Source: Thermosynechococcus sp. M98_K2018_005
GTDB taxonomy: Bacteria; Cyanobacteriota; Cyanobacteriia; Thermosynechococcales; Thermosynechococcaceae
NCBI RefSeq assembly: GCF_015295825.1
Contig: NZ_DVEH01000042.1
Span: 1-47,361 of the forward strand
DNA length: 47,361 nt
Direction of reading: 5' to 3'
The notes beneath the pieces are model-generated. The model saw nothing but the letters and a program-made list of their open reading frames with translations, was not told the origin of the DNA and did not search any database. This document shows positions 34,468 through 44,112 of this stretch, piece by piece. A program made the translations under genes and the position numbers. Every line of letters begins with the position of its first letter. Positions within the stretch are counted from its first letter, which is position 1.

Positions 34468-35771
34468 GGCGCCTGCAGACTTTGCCAGTACAAAAAGCCC
34501 GCCTGCACGACACCAATCAAAAAGCCAAGAATACCCCCCAAGCGGACAATGGCTTGCAACTCACTGCGAACAATGCCCTGAATGGCTAGTTCCAGATTTT
34601 CTGGCGAGGTGGCCTTGACCCGCTCCACAATTACCCGATCCAAATCCAAAATCGGAATTGCCCGCTCAATAATCAGTTCCATATCCCGTTCCAGATAGCG
34701 ATCGAGCACTAGAGCCAATTCATCACTAACTACTGCCAGCGAAGCACCCAGACTTGCCGAATCCCGCAGTCGCCGCAAAATACTCAGGGAAATCGTTTCC
34801 CACTCCACCGTTTGGCTCACCGTTTCAATGACACCAAAGCCCTGTTCTTGGATGTAGCTGCGCACCGTCTGCCGAAACAGTTGCCGTAGCTCCCGCACCG
34901 TACCGAGGGGTAAACTTTGTAGGGTGATATTTTGCAGCGCTTCCACCAAGCGTTGCCGCAGTGCCAATGCCGTGATTAATTCTCCAAGGCGGCGGTTACA
35001 GGCTTCGCGTTCATTGAGACAATACTCCCGCAGGCGAATTAACGTATTGCGCACCCCCACCAGATTAGCCACCACCCAGTAGGTGCCACTGGTATTTTGG
35101 CGTAGTTCTTGATCGAGAACATTAATCGTGCGATCGGTGAGAAAGTCAATAATCGCCAGTCGCAGGCGATCGGGGGGCAACATGACCGACAGCAGCCAAT
35201 CTGCCAGCTTCTCCGCCTGTTCATCACTCAGTTGCAGCTCCACTAGCACCTGATCAAACAGTTGATTCAGTTGGGGTTCCAGAAAATCTTCCCGCCGCGA
35301 CCACACTTTCATCAAACGGGGTAGGGCAGTGCCGAAAAAATCCCGTAGAATATTGGCCAAAACTTGGGCCGATCGCTGTTCACTTTGAGCCTGAATTTGG
35401 CTTAGACTTGTCTGGAGGAGCCAATGGATGACCGCCTTCACTCGCTCCACTTGCAACAGCCGCCGCGCTAAGTTTTGCAGTTCCTCTGGTGTCAGCAAAG
35501 AGCCCAGAATGGCATCGGCAATGCGACGAGCCAGCCGCTCCTGATTGCGGGGAATCAGACCAGGGGTAAAGGGGAGTTGCTTGCCCCCTACATAAATAGG
35601 TTTGTAGGGGCGAAAGAGCATGGTAATGGCTAAATCATTCGTAAAGTAGCCGATGACGCCCCCCGCCAACGGTGGTACGAGCAACGTCCAATAGCTGATA
35701 TTGGCCAATCCTGACTGATTCCTCAAACCCCTTATCTTTTGAAGAATTTTACAGGCGGCGAATGGCGTCAA
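34464..35771 (-). CDS. DUF445 (UPF0754) membrane protein
   Basis: The protein has 435 aa. The N-terminal hydrophobic segment with [28 protein letters not shown] is the DUF445 signature, and the C terminus has another membrane segment ([18 protein letters not shown]). Between them lies a long helical domain. Function unknown. The ATG at 35771 overlaps trxA by 23 bp; a TTG at codon 16 or 22 would remove the overlap and bring the start nearer to the usual N terminus, so the start is uncertain. Probably co-transcribed with trxA. Confidence 0.85.
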   Translation of the reverse strand: MTPFAACKILQKIRGLRNQSGLANISYWTLLVPPLAGGVIGYFTNDLAITMLFRPYKPIYVGGKQLPFTPGLIPRNQERLARRIADAILGSLLTPEELQNLARRLLQVERVKAVIHWLLQTSLSQIQAQSEQRSAQVLANILRDFFGTALPRLMKVWSRREDFLEPQLNQLFDQVLVELQLSDEQAEKLADWLLSVMLPPDRLRLAIIDFLTDRTINVLDQELRQNTSGTYWVVANLVGVRNTLIRLREYCLNEREACNRRLGELITALALRQRLVEALQNITLQSLPLGTVRELRQLFRQTVRSYIQEQGFGVIETVSQTVEWETISLSILRRLRDSASLGASLAVVSDELALVLDRYLERDMELIIERAIPILDLDRVIVERVKATSPENLELAIQGIVRSELQAIVRLGGILGFLIGVVQAGFLYWQSLQAP

Positions 35772-36063
35772 TCAGAACTTCTGGCGGCTGGACCCCTTCC
35801 CAGCGCTGAACCTCACGGCCGCGGTGGAAGAGAATCAAGGTTGGCAGAGCGTGAACGTGGTATTGGCTCGACAGTTGGGGATAGCGCTCAGAGTCAATTT
35901 TGACGACCTCAACGCCTGATTTCATGACTTGCTTGACCTGCTCTAAAATCGGCGCCATCATGCGGCAGGGACCACACCAGTCGGCATAAAAGTCAACCAA
36001 GAGGGGTTTATCTGTGGTGGCTAGGAGATCGCTGAAGCTACTAAATTGACGTGTCGTCGCCAT
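35749..36063 (-). CDS. Thioredoxin
   Basis: The protein has 104 aa. The active site WCGPC sits in [19 protein letters not shown], and the cis-Pro is in ALPTLILF. It reduces disulfides in target proteins. Cyanobacteria carry several thioredoxins (m, x, y, and others); I cannot assign the type with certainty. Its stop lies inside the start region of the DUF445 gene, so the genes are probably coupled. Confidence 0.93.
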   Translation of the reverse strand: MATTRQFSSFSDLLATTDKPLLVDFYADWCGPCRMMAPILEQVKQVMKSGVEVVKIDSERYPQLSSQYHVHALPTLILFHRGREVQRWEGVQPPEVLIDAIRRL

Positions 36064-36191
36064 AGCAAATTCCGATCAGGACTCTAGTTCTCATCATAGA
36101 CACCGCAGAAGAGAATCAGGGGCAGCAAGTCTGAATGCCCGTGAAAAAGGGGGTATTGTTGAGGTTGGGCACTTTTCGTGATTGCTGCTGA

Positions 36192-37838
36192 ATGCTGGTT
36201 ACTGCCTCTACCTATCGTCCCAGTCGCTGGCTGCTGTTGTGCCGTGTGAGCCAAATTGTGGGGGTGTTGGGGCGCTTTGGGGGTCAACTGCTGTGGGACT
36301 ATACTTGGCGGCGGCGGAGCGATCGCGCCCAATCGCAACGGGCCCGTTGGCTCGTACAGCAATTATTGGTCTTGGGACCAACGTTTATTAAAATTGGTCA
36401 ATTTCTCTCGACTCGGTTTGATCTGTTGCCCCCCGCCTACATTGAGGCGCTGAGGAAACTACAGGATCAGGTGCCTCCTTTTGACTCACGGCGGGCGATC
36501 ACCCTGATTGAGCAGCACTTGGGACAATCCCTTGGGGATCTCTACGCCACATTTGATCCAAAACCCCTTGCAGCCGCCAGTCTGGGCCAAGTCCATCGGG
36601 CAACGCTCCACAGTGGTGAAGAGGTAGTGGTGAAGGTGCAACGCCCACACCTAGAGGCGCAACTGTATCTGGACTATCTGGCCATTGGTGAACTCATTCG
36701 CTGGGGCGATCGCTGGCTCCCCTTTCTACGTCCCTATGCCCTCCAAGAGATCTATGAGGAGTTTTTTAGTATTCTGCTGCGGGAAATTGATTACGTTCAG
36801 GAGGGGCAAAATGCCGATCGCTTTCGGGCCAATTTTGTCCAAGACCCCCATATCCGTGTTCCTAAGGTCTATTGGACGCATACTTGCCGCTATGTCCTGA
36901 CGATGGAGTATCTCCCCGGCATTCGCATTGACAATCGCGCTGCCATCGAAGCCTTTGGCTTGAATCCACAAATGATTAACCAGCGCGGGATTTGTTGCTA
37001 CCTCAAGCAGTTATTGATTGATGGCTTCTTCCACGCTGACCCCCATCCGGGGAACTTGGCGGTGACCAAAGAGGGGGATCTCATCTTTTATGACTACGGC
37101 ATGATGACGGAAGTGCCAGCCCTCAACCAGGAGCAGATGGTGCAAACATTTTTTGCGGTGCTGCAAAAGGATAGCGATCGCGTGATTGCTGCCTTAATTG
37201 AACTGGGGCTATTGATACCTGTTACCGATAGGGTGCCCTTACAACGGATTATGCAATTGATTCTGGATCGATTTACCGAACGGCCTGTGGATTTAACCGC
37301 CTTTCGGGAATTGCAACAGGAGGTGTATGCCCTTTTTGAGCAGCAACCCTTTCGCCTACCCGCAAAGATGACCTATATTCTCAAGTCCCTCACAACCCTT
37401 GATGGGATTGCCCGCAGTTTAGACCCTGGGTACAACCTGAGTGCGGCGGCCCAACCCTTTGTCAAGGAATTGATGCGTCACTCGCGGGGGGGCTGGCGAG
37501 AACTGATTCACCAAACCCAAACCCTAATCAGCCAGCGATTACAGCAGCCCAGTCGGCTTGAAGTGCGGCTACAACAGTTAGAGGATCGCTTGGCTCGCGG
37601 CGAACTGCAACTGTCGGTGCGCAATCCCATGATGGAGCGGCAACTGCGGCGGATTGAGAGTTTGTTGATTTGTTTAGTCTATTTGGGACTGGCTGGTTTT
37701 ACCCTCTTGGCGGGGGGAATGCTGTGGTCAGCCAAAGCGTTGGGGGGGGCGATCGCTCTTTTTACAGTAGCAGCACTCGCGGGTTTGGCGCTCCTGCGCA
37801 GTTGGCTTCGCTTTCTTTGGCTATGCCGCTGGCAATAG
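36192..37838 (+). CDS. ABC1/UbiB-family atypical kinase-like protein
   Basis: The protein has 548 aa. The ABC1 domain (about 60-390) shows KIGQFLSTR (KxGQ motif), [11 protein letters not shown] in place of the glycine-rich loop, VVVKVQRP with the Lys, [13 protein letters not shown] catalytic loop and YDYGMM (DFG equivalent). UbiB/ABC1K proteins support quinone synthesis or plastoglobule/thylakoid processes. Two hydrophobic helices at the C terminus (about 490-535) anchor it in the membrane. Cyanobacteria have several paralogues. No Shine-Dalgarno is clear at 36192. Confidence 0.92.
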   Translation: MLVTASTYRPSRWLLLCRVSQIVGVLGRFGGQLLWDYTWRRRSDRAQSQRARWLVQQLLVLGPTFIKIGQFLSTRFDLLPPAYIEALRKLQDQVPPFDSRRAITLIEQHLGQSLGDLYATFDPKPLAAASLGQVHRATLHSGEEVVVKVQRPHLEAQLYLDYLAIGELIRWGDRWLPFLRPYALQEIYEEFFSILLREIDYVQEGQNADRFRANFVQDPHIRVPKVYWTHTCRYVLTMEYLPGIRIDNRAAIEAFGLNPQMINQRGICCYLKQLLIDGFFHADPHPGNLAVTKEGDLIFYDYGMMTEVPALNQEQMVQTFFAVLQKDSDRVIAALIELGLLIPVTDRVPLQRIMQLILDRFTERPVDLTAFRELQQEVYALFEQQPFRLPAKMTYILKSLTTLDGIARSLDPGYNLSAAAQPFVKELMRHSRGGWRELIHQTQTLISQRLQQPSRLEVRLQQLEDRLARGELQLSVRNPMMERQLRRIESLLICLVYLGLAGFTLLAGGMLWSAKALGGAIALFTVAALAGLALLRSWLRFLWLCRWQ

Positions 37839-37843
37839 GCAAA

Positions 37844-38125
37844 TTAGGCGGACTCCTTGAGGGTGCGGCGAAAGCCTAAGGCAATGAGAATATTGGCCAG
37901 CGTTAAGAAAAATTCCGCTCCCCCGTGCAACCCATCCACGTTGGCCAGTGTTGTACCATAAACCTTTTGGGCATAGAGTCCCGCTGGAATCGTGACAGCG
38001 ACAAACACCAGCGTCCCATAGAAGCCAATCAGGGCTAAACGGGGTGTATTGGGGTTGCGGGTCATAAAGTACAAGAACCCCAAATAGGGCAACAGCGAGA
38101 GGGCAAAAAAGGCATTCGTAAGCAT
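37844..38125 (-). CDS. DUF3593 small membrane protein
   Basis: The protein has 93 aa with three hydrophobic segments. It matches the cyanobacterial/plastid DUF3593 pattern: LSLLPYLGFLYFMTR, GFYGTLVFVAVTIPAGLYA, LANVDGLHGGAEFFLTLANILIALGFRR. Function unknown, probably in the thylakoid. The ATG overlaps the typA stop (TAATG), so the two are translationally coupled. It converges with the ABC1 gene, 5 bp apart. Confidence 0.88.
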   Translation of the reverse strand: MLTNAFFALSLLPYLGFLYFMTRNPNTPRLALIGFYGTLVFVAVTIPAGLYAQKVYGTTLANVDGLHGGAEFFLTLANILIALGFRRTLKESA

Positions 38126-39915
38126 TAGCGGCGTGCCAGCTTCTTGCTCATTTTCCGCAGTCGAATGGATTGGGGGGTCACCTCCACTAGTTCATCGGGG
38201 CCAATGTATTCCAGTGCCCGCTCTAGGCTCATTTCCACGGGTGCTTGCAGTTGCACCAGTTCATCCCCCGTTGAGGAGCGGAAGTTGGTGAGTTGTTTGG
38301 CTTTGCAGACATTGATTTCAAGGTCTTGGGGACGGTTGTGCTCACCGACAATCATGCCCTTATAGACTTTGGTGCCGGGGGTAATGAAAAAGACACCACG
38401 ATCTTCGGCGTTTTTCAGGGCATAGAAGGTGGCCGTGCCCTCCTCAAAGGCAATTAAGACGCCATTGCGACGGGTGCTGATCTCGCCTGCCAAGGGACGA
38501 TAGTCCAAAAAGCTGTGGTTCATAATCCCTTCGCCGCGTGTTAGGCGCATAAATTCGCCCCGGAAACCAATGAGACCCCGCGCTGGAATCACAAACTCCA
38601 GTTGCGTCCGACCATTGCCCCCCACCCGCATATCCTGCATTTCGCCGCGTCGCTGGCCTAGACGCTCAATACAGCCGCCAACGGCTTCATCGGGAACGTC
38701 CAGCACTAAGCATTCGTAGGGTTCGCAGGGCTGACCATTCACTTCACGGTAGATCACCTGCGGCTGGGACACTTGAAATTCATAGCCTTCGCGGCGCATC
38801 GTTTCAATGAGAATGCCAAGGTGCAATTCACCCCGACCAGAAACGGCAAAGCGATCAGGGGAGTCGGTTTCTTCGACCCGCAGCGCCACGTTGGTTTCCA
38901 GTTCCCGAAACAGGCGATCGCGCAATTGCCGCGAGGTTACAAAGGTTCCCTCCTGACCCGCAAAGGGGGAGTCATTGACCGCAAAGGTCATTTGCAGGGT
39001 CGGTTCATCCACCTTGATCAGGGGTAGGGCTTGGGGGTTGTTGGGGTCGGTGATGGTTTCGCCAATGTTGGCATCACTAAAGCCCGCGATCGCCACAATA
39101 TTGCCGGCACTGGCGGTGTCCAATTCAATCCGCTTCAGTCCCTCAAAGCCCAAGAGTTTGGTAATCTTTGCCTTGACCATTTGGCCGTTATCCTTGACCA
39201 AGGCCGCCTGCTGCCCGACCTGCACCGTACCATTGTGAATTTTGCCAATGACAATTCGGCCCAGGTACTCCGAGTAATCTAAAGTGGTCACCTGAAGTTG
39301 CAGCGGCGCATCGGGATTGCCCACTGGCGGTGGAATATGGCGGACAATAGCTTCAAAGAGGGGCTGCATATCCTTGCCCTCTTCGTCTAGATCCGTTTTT
39401 GCGTAGCCCGCTAAGCCCGAAGCAAAAAGATAAGGAAACTCACACTGATCGTCATCCGCCCCCAGTTCAATAAATAAGTCCAACACCTTATCAATTGCCT
39501 TGTAGGGTTCCGCCTGAGGCCGGTCAATTTTATTCACAACCACAATGGGACGCAGACCTTTTTCAAGGGCTTTTTTGAGGACAAACCGGGTTTGGGGCAT
39601 CGGCCCTTCGTTGGCATCGACGATCAGCAGACAGCCCTCCACCATGCCAAGGACGCGTTCCACTTCACCACCAAAATCGGCGTGGCCGGGGGTATCCACA
39701 ATGTTAATCGTCAAGTCTTTGTAGCGAACCGCTGTATTCTTGGCCAAAATCGTAATGCCGCGCTCCCGCTCCAGATCATTGGAGTCCATGACGCACTCGG
39801 GAATATCTTCCCCTTCACGAAAGGTACCCGACTGACGCAGTAGGGCATCCACCAGAGTAGTTTTGCCGTGGTCAACGTGGGCGATAATGGCAACATTACG
39901 AATCGGCAGACTCAT
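38125..39915 (-). CDS. typA: Ribosome-associated GTPase TypA/BipA
   Basis: The protein has 596 aa, the family length. GTPase motifs are [10 protein letters not shown] (G1), [14 protein letters not shown] (G3) and VNKIDRP (G4). Elongation-factor-like domains II, III and V and the TypA-specific C-terminal domain ([32 protein letters not shown]) follow. It binds ribosomes under stress and helps subunit assembly. AGGA about eight bases before the ATG supports the start. DUF3593 follows in an overlapping frame. Confidence 0.96.
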   Translation of the reverse strand: MSLPIRNVAIIAHVDHGKTTLVDALLRQSGTFREGEDIPECVMDSNDLERERGITILAKNTAVRYKDLTINIVDTPGHADFGGEVERVLGMVEGCLLIVDANEGPMPQTRFVLKKALEKGLRPIVVVNKIDRPQAEPYKAIDKVLDLFIELGADDDQCEFPYLFASGLAGYAKTDLDEEGKDMQPLFEAIVRHIPPPVGNPDAPLQLQVTTLDYSEYLGRIVIGKIHNGTVQVGQQAALVKDNGQMVKAKITKLLGFEGLKRIELDTASAGNIVAIAGFSDANIGETITDPNNPQALPLIKVDEPTLQMTFAVNDSPFAGQEGTFVTSRQLRDRLFRELETNVALRVEETDSPDRFAVSGRGELHLGILIETMRREGYEFQVSQPQVIYREVNGQPCEPYECLVLDVPDEAVGGCIERLGQRRGEMQDMRVGGNGRTQLEFVIPARGLIGFRGEFMRLTRGEGIMNHSFLDYRPLAGEISTRRNGVLIAFEEGTATFYALKNAEDRGVFFITPGTKVYKGMIVGEHNRPQDLEINVCKAKQLTNFRSSTGDELVQLQAPVEMSLERALEYIGPDELVEVTPQSIRLRKMSKKLARR

Positions 39916-40054
39916 AGCGACTTCCTGCGAGTTTTGTAATAGAGCGTTGAGGAGCGTAAGAAACCTTTACAATCCTAGCGTAGTTTGGTAAAGGAACTGA
40001 GCCATAGGTAGTGAGGGGTTTCTTCATCACTAATTTTGTTGGGGGGTGCCCTCG

Positions 40055-42523
40055 ATGACCGATCGCCTGAGTTGGCTGCAAACCCATACTCCCCTGAGAT
40101 CGCTTTCTTTGGAAGCATTAGAGGCGATCGCTGCCGCCCTGCGCACAGAATCCATTGCGGCCAATCGTCGTATTGTCCTTGAAGAGACACCCGTAACCCA
40201 TCTGATGATCCTGAGATCGGGAGAACTGGAAGCCTACCGCACCACCCGCGATCGCCCCGCCACTATAACGACCCTGCTACCGGGAACGGTTTTACACTGG
40301 CCAGAACTGGTGCTGGAGCAACGGGCGCCGCAAACAGTGATTACGCTCACGGACTGTGAATTGTGGACATTGCCCCGCGAGGTGTTTGCCACATTGGCTG
40401 ATCAATTTCCCGAACTCCGCCAACAGGTGTCGCAGCAGTTGCAAAGTACCCTCAGTGATCTTGCCCACGAGCAGGAGCGGCAGGCAGTCTTGCGTCCCTA
40501 TCTTGTGCCGCGCGTGAAACAGGGGATTGTGGGGAGTAGTCGTTATGCCGTGCGTTTACGCCAAGGGATTAAGGAGGCCGCAAGCCATCGTCAGCCGGTA
40601 TTGATTTTTGGTGAACCGGGTCTGGAAAAGGACAATATTGCTGCGCTGATTCATTATGGCTCGCGCGATCGCCGTCAACCCCTGATTCGTTTTAATTGTG
40701 GCACCTTATCCGCCAATGGGGCAGAACTCTTTGGCAAAGCCACGAAACCCGGTCTCCTCGACTGGGTCGCAGAGGGCACCTTGATCCTCAACAATGTCCA
40801 TGAATGGCCTGCCCACCTCTATCCGCAACTGCGCCGCCTTGTGGCCGAACAGACCTATGAACCCGTCGCTGAGTCCCCCGTACCCCCCCGCCACTTTCCG
40901 GGGCGATTGATCCTGATTGCCGAAAAGAAAGGCTGCGATTGCCAAGACCTAGTGCAGCACAAAATTAAAGTGCCGCCGCTGCGGGTGACAAAAGCGGACA
41001 TTGAAGCCTTGGTAAATTACTATATTGCCCTCTACTGTCGGCAACGGGGCATTCCCCAGCCTCGGATTACCCCCGAAGCCCTACGACGGCTGCAAAGTTA
41101 TGATTTTCCCGGCAATTTGCGGGAGTTGGCGAGTCTGGTGGAGCGTGCCCTTGTGCAAGCAGAGGGAGCGGAGTTGCTCACTGAAGAAGTCTTTTGGCCG
41201 GAGCGATCGCGCCAACGGCGATTTCGTTGGAACCTACTCAATGCCTATCCCCAATTGCGTGCTTTTCTACGCAGTCCGTGGTGGCCCGATCGCCTCAACC
41301 ATGGCCTGACCCTTTGGCTTTTTCCCCTGATTGTCGCCATTGGTCTCTGGGGGCCCCAGGATCGCCCACGCAACTTTACCCTGAACCTCTTCTGGGCGTG
41401 GTGGTGGCCGGTCTCATTGCTGATCTTTCCCTTTTTGGGGCGCATTTGGTGTGCTGTCTGCCCCTTTATGATCTACGGCGAAGTCCTGCAAAGGCTGTCC
41501 CTGAAGATTTGGCCGCGCAAGCTGCGCCCTTGGCCGCGTCAACTCGCCGAACGCTGGGGGGGCTGGGTGCTCTTTGGCCTCTTTGCCGTGATTCTCCTGT
41601 GGGAAGAATTGTGGGATTTACCCAATACTGCCTATCTATCCAGTTGGCTGCTGATCTTGATTACAGCGGGAGCGGTGATTTTTTCTCAGCTCTATGAACG
41701 TCGCTTTTGGTGTCGCTATCTCTGCCCCATTGGTGGCATGAATGGCCTCTTTGGCAAACTCTCCATTCTTGAATTGCGGGCACAGCAGGGGGTGTGCGCT
41801 GCCAGTTGCCAGACCTATCAATGCTACAAAGGCGGTCCTACCCTTGGGGAAGGTCAAGAAACAGGGGGCTGTCCCGTCTATTCCCATCCCGCTCAACTAA
41901 CGGATAACCGCAATTGCGTTTTGTGTATGACCTGTCTCAAGGCTTGCCCCCATCGCTCAGTAGAAGTGAATCTGCGTCCCCCGGCCATTGATCTGTGGAC
42001 CAGTCATGAGGCTACGGCGGCTGAAGTTTGCCTGCTGTTTTTGCTCTTAGGGGCGGTGGTATTGCACCGTTTACCCCTGCTTCTAGCATGGCTGGGACTG
42101 ACGGAGACCCATTTTGGCGTGCAGGCAATAATTGCGGTGGGGGCGCTAGCTCTGCCGGGACTCTTGGCATGGGGTTGGCATCAGATACAACGACAGGGCT
42201 CGGTTCCCTTTGTGCGCTTGGCCTATGGGTATCTACCTTTGGTGCTGGGTGCCAATTTGGCCTATTATTTGCCCCTTGGTCTAGGGGAAGCGGGTCAGTT
42301 GTTGCCCGTAACCTTTGCAACCTTTGGCCTCGATGGCACGAGTTTGCCCAGTTGGCAAGCCCATCCAGCGGTGATCGGGTTCCTGCAAACGACAACACTT
42401 GTCGTGAGTACCCTTGCCAGTTTGATCCTCAGTCAAAAGATTGCGCGATCGCCCCTGCGACAGATGTGGCACCCTTGGCTAGGCATTATTGCTCTCGCTG
42501 AGGGAATTGCCTATTTACTTTGA
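40055..42523 (+). CDS. Fusion: cNMP-sensor-like, degenerate sigma54-type AAA+, and NapH/NosR-like Fe-S membrane domain
   Basis: The protein has 822 aa. Residues 12-130 resemble a cyclic nucleotide/CRP sensor (GELEAYRTTRDRPATI, LPGTVLHWPELVL). Residues 160-375 follow sigma54 activators (IVGSSRYAVRLRQGI, ELFG, SYDFPGNLREL), but Walker A is GEPGLEKDN, Walker B is LILNNV instead of LFLDEI, and the GAFTGA loop is missing. From 415 on come about nine membrane helices with WCAVCP, FWCRYLCP and a ferredoxin cluster CxxCxxCxxxCP near 621-631, as in NapH/NosR proteins. It looks like a sensor-controlled redox protein. ATG 40055 preferred to GTG 40046. It ends 3 bp before the tRNA-Tyr repeat. Confidence 0.88.
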   Translation: MTDRLSWLQTHTPLRSLSLEALEAIAAALRTESIAANRRIVLEETPVTHLMILRSGELEAYRTTRDRPATITTLLPGTVLHWPELVLEQRAPQTVITLTDCELWTLPREVFATLADQFPELRQQVSQQLQSTLSDLAHEQERQAVLRPYLVPRVKQGIVGSSRYAVRLRQGIKEAASHRQPVLIFGEPGLEKDNIAALIHYGSRDRRQPLIRFNCGTLSANGAELFGKATKPGLLDWVAEGTLILNNVHEWPAHLYPQLRRLVAEQTYEPVAESPVPPRHFPGRLILIAEKKGCDCQDLVQHKIKVPPLRVTKADIEALVNYYIALYCRQRGIPQPRITPEALRRLQSYDFPGNLRELASLVERALVQAEGAELLTEEVFWPERSRQRRFRWNLLNAYPQLRAFLRSPWWPDRLNHGLTLWLFPLIVAIGLWGPQDRPRNFTLNLFWAWWWPVSLLIFPFLGRIWCAVCPFMIYGEVLQRLSLKIWPRKLRPWPRQLAERWGGWVLFGLFAVILLWEELWDLPNTAYLSSWLLILITAGAVIFSQLYERRFWCRYLCPIGGMNGLFGKLSILELRAQQGVCAASCQTYQCYKGGPTLGEGQETGGCPVYSHPAQLTDNRNCVLCMTCLKACPHRSVEVNLRPPAIDLWTSHEATAAEVCLLFLLLGAVVLHRLPLLLAWLGLTETHFGVQAIIAVGALALPGLLAWGWHQIQRQGSVPFVRLAYGYLPLVLGANLAYYLPLGLGEAGQLLPVTFATFGLDGTSLPSWQAHPAVIGFLQTTTLVVSTLASLILSQKIARSPLRQMWHPWLGIIALAEGIAYLL

Positions 42524-42525
42524 TA

Positions 42526-42570
42526 GGCCGGTCTGGATTCGAGCCAGCGTAGGCGTAGCCAACGGATTTA
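42526..42570 (-). repeat. Partial tRNA-Tyr copy (att-like direct repeat)
   Basis: These 45 bp match the real tRNA-Tyr gene at 43408-43452 with two mismatches. The copy covers the tRNA from the anticodon loop to next to the acceptor end but lacks the 5' half. A 3' tRNA fragment ending in the anticodon loop is the usual att site of tyrosine-recombinase elements. Confidence 0.85.
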
Positions 42571-42581
42571 GAGGATGACCT

Positions 42582-42782
42582 GATATCGATATAGCTGTAC
42601 AATGCCCTGACCTCAATCGCCAAGTTGCCAAACTGGTTGAACTCTATCCTAGAGCCGAAGTGGCGGCAGAGATTGGCGGTGGTCTCAACTTCAAGCGTCA
42701 ACAGTTCCTTTCCTTATTGGAACGAGTGGGGCGAGGCGATGTCACCACAATTCCGACTTGGATAGCTGGGTCTCTCGGATGA
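42582..42782 (+). pseudogene. IS607-type serine recombinase (TnpA) remnant
   Basis: The frame 42582-42782 reads QVAKLVELYPRAEVAAEIGGGLNFKR and FLSLLERVGRGDV, the core of IS607 TnpA (serine recombinases with IGGGLNFKR near the helix before the catalytic turn region). The N-terminal catalytic part is missing and the C-terminal end diverges into an unrelated tail before the stop. Hence a relic. Confidence 0.8.
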
Positions 42783-43086
42783 CCAAGGTGAACGCCAAGC
42801 GGCGGCGACGGATGCGGATGGCCGCCTTCAGAGTGCGAGAACGGATTCAGAACTTGATTGATGAGTGCCACAAGGTTGACAACCAACTACCGTTTGCTTT
42901 TTCTGCGGACATGGTGGTCAAGGCGGGTCGGAAGTTCGGTCATGCTACCACAGGATGCTAGGTGATTGGCAAGGCGCCTTGGGAACTTTTCTTAGGGCTT
43001 TGCAGGATACCGCCTTCCTGCTCAGTAATGCGTGGGATGCTATCGCTTCAGTGTTGAGTAGTAGTGCTCAGCCGTGTTCAGCGTAA
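42758..43086 (+). pseudogene. TnpB (IS607/IS605-type) remnant in two pieces
   Basis: The first piece (to 42961) reads MTKVNAKRRRRMRMAAFRVRERIQNLIDECH and FSADMVVKAGRK, as in TnpB proteins. The second piece, in another frame from 42955 to 43086, reads WQGALGTFLRALQDTA, the C-terminal end (GARGIFLRAL.DT). The RuvC catalytic blocks between and the zinc finger are gone. A deleted and frameshifted TnpB. Confidence 0.8.
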
Positions 43087-43180
43087 ATGGATCAGATAGC
43101 ACGTTAAAAACCCAGAAGCCAGAATTTCTCCGGGGGGATACTCGCGGTCGTCCCGTCGATTGGGCGATCGCAAAACTTCA

Positions 43181-43291
43181 TCAAAGGCGTGGCGTGTCAA
43201 AGAACAGCAGCTTAGTGATTAAGCTAGCAGCCAGCACCAACAGCGCCACCAAGAATCCCCGGGCATCGGTTCCATCCTGCCGTTTAACCAT
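43181..43291 (-). CDS. Possible 36-residue single-span membrane protein inside the tRNA-Tyr islet
   Basis: A short frame from ATG 43291 (or TTG nine bases upstream, with GGGG six bases before it) to TGA at 43181 encodes 36 aa: a hydrophilic start (MVKRQDGTDARG) and one hydrophobic segment (FLVALLVLAASLITKLLFF), then DTPRL. This architecture is typical of small photosystem or NDH subunits of cyanobacteria, but I do not recognise it. It lies on the same strand as tRNA-Tyr, 114 bp downstream of it, and could be co-transcribed. Too short for a firm call. Confidence 0.4.
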   Translation of the reverse strand: MVKRQDGTDARGFLVALLVLAASLITKLLFFDTPRL

Positions 43292-43405
43292 CTGCTGCAA
43301 TTTTTGCCCCTGTATTGAGCAAGTAACAGCAACAAATCGTTTACTTACAAAAAAAGTGAACTTAAAACCCTTGATATTCCTCGGGCTCAGGCTTTTTTAT
43401 CTCTA

Positions 43406-43487
43406 TGGGCCGGGCTGGATTCGAACCAGCGTAGGCGTAGCCAACGGATTTACAGTCCGCCCCCATTAACCACTCGGGCACCGACCC
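43406..43487 (-). tRNA. tRNA-Tyr(GTA)
   Basis: An 82-nt class II tRNA on the minus strand. The acceptor is GGGTCGG/CCGGCCC with discriminator A, and the anticodon loop CTGTAAA gives GTA. The T arm is CTGG with TTCGAAT. It has a long variable arm (GTTGGCTACGCCTAC). The 3' half is duplicated at 42526-42570. Confidence 0.95.
43408..43452 (-). repeat. Direct repeat partner in the tRNA-Tyr gene
   Basis: This 45-bp segment of the intact tRNA is the second copy of the pair with 42526-42570. Together they bound 837 bp of relic sequence. Confidence 0.8.
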
Positions 43488-43558
43488 TTTCATCGCGATT
43501 TTTTAATATACCACATAAGGGGGGAGACTTGAGCTTCCCGTTTTGAGAAAACAATTCC

Positions 43559-44071
43559 CTACTCGTCGAGGGTGTAGCTTTGCAGGTTTTCTAGGGGTTG
43601 CACTTTGAGGAGACGTTCGGCGCGACGAATCTCACTGTCGCTACCTTGAATCAGGATCAGGTATTTGCCCCGCTGCAATCGCTTTTCAAAGGGGATGCCG
43701 GACTTACCCGTAATCACCACCTGGAGACCACCACCTACGGTGAGACTACCGAGAGCGCCAGCGATCGCCCCAAAGATGCCCCCCAAAAGACTATTGTTGA
43801 GGCGATCCAGCATTGGCAGAATGTCAATTTGAGTCGCTTGGTTAAAGGTAAAACCGGCAAAGAAGCCAAAGGGCACAAGCCAGATCAACATTCGTTGCAT
43901 TTGCTGGCGGGCGACTTGAAACGGATCAATGAGTCCCAACTCTGCCCACTGTTTGTAACCTCGACCCAGCAGGGCTACTTTTTCCATCGGGAAGCCGTCC
44001 TTTTCAAGCTGGGTATAAACGGCCTCGGCCTGGAGGCGATCGCCCAATGTCGCTACCAAGTAATTTTTCAT
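43559..44071 (-). CDS. Cyanobacterial membrane protein of unknown function
   Basis: The protein has 170 aa. Two hydrophobic segments are seen: about 60-80 (MLIWLVPFGFFAGFTF) and 92-118 (NNSLLGGIFGAIAGALGSLTVGGGLQVVI), Gly-rich like general-stress (GsiB/Ycf-type) membrane hairpins. The N-terminal part (YLVATLGDRLQAEAVYTQLEKDGFP) resembles a heavy-metal/ACT-like ferredoxin-fold domain of stress proteins, and the C-terminal FEKRLQRGKYLILIQGSDSEIRRAERLL has the same feel. No exact family is recognised. It is divergent from the adenylate cyclase with 41 bp between starts. Confidence 0.75.
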   Translation of the reverse strand: MKNYLVATLGDRLQAEAVYTQLEKDGFPMEKVALLGRGYKQWAELGLIDPFQVARQQMQRMLIWLVPFGFFAGFTFNQATQIDILPMLDRLNNSLLGGIFGAIAGALGSLTVGGGLQVVITGKSGIPFEKRLQRGKYLILIQGSDSEIRRAERLLKVQPLENLQSYTLDE

Positions 44072-44112
44072 AGCGATAGGATGAAGGAAATCTTTTGCTT
44101 GTCTGCAAAGCT

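Noticed and set aside
43090-43180. Possible omegaRNA or right end of the IS607/TnpB relic
   Set aside because: No terminal sequence or structure could be identified with confidence, so no element ends were annotated.
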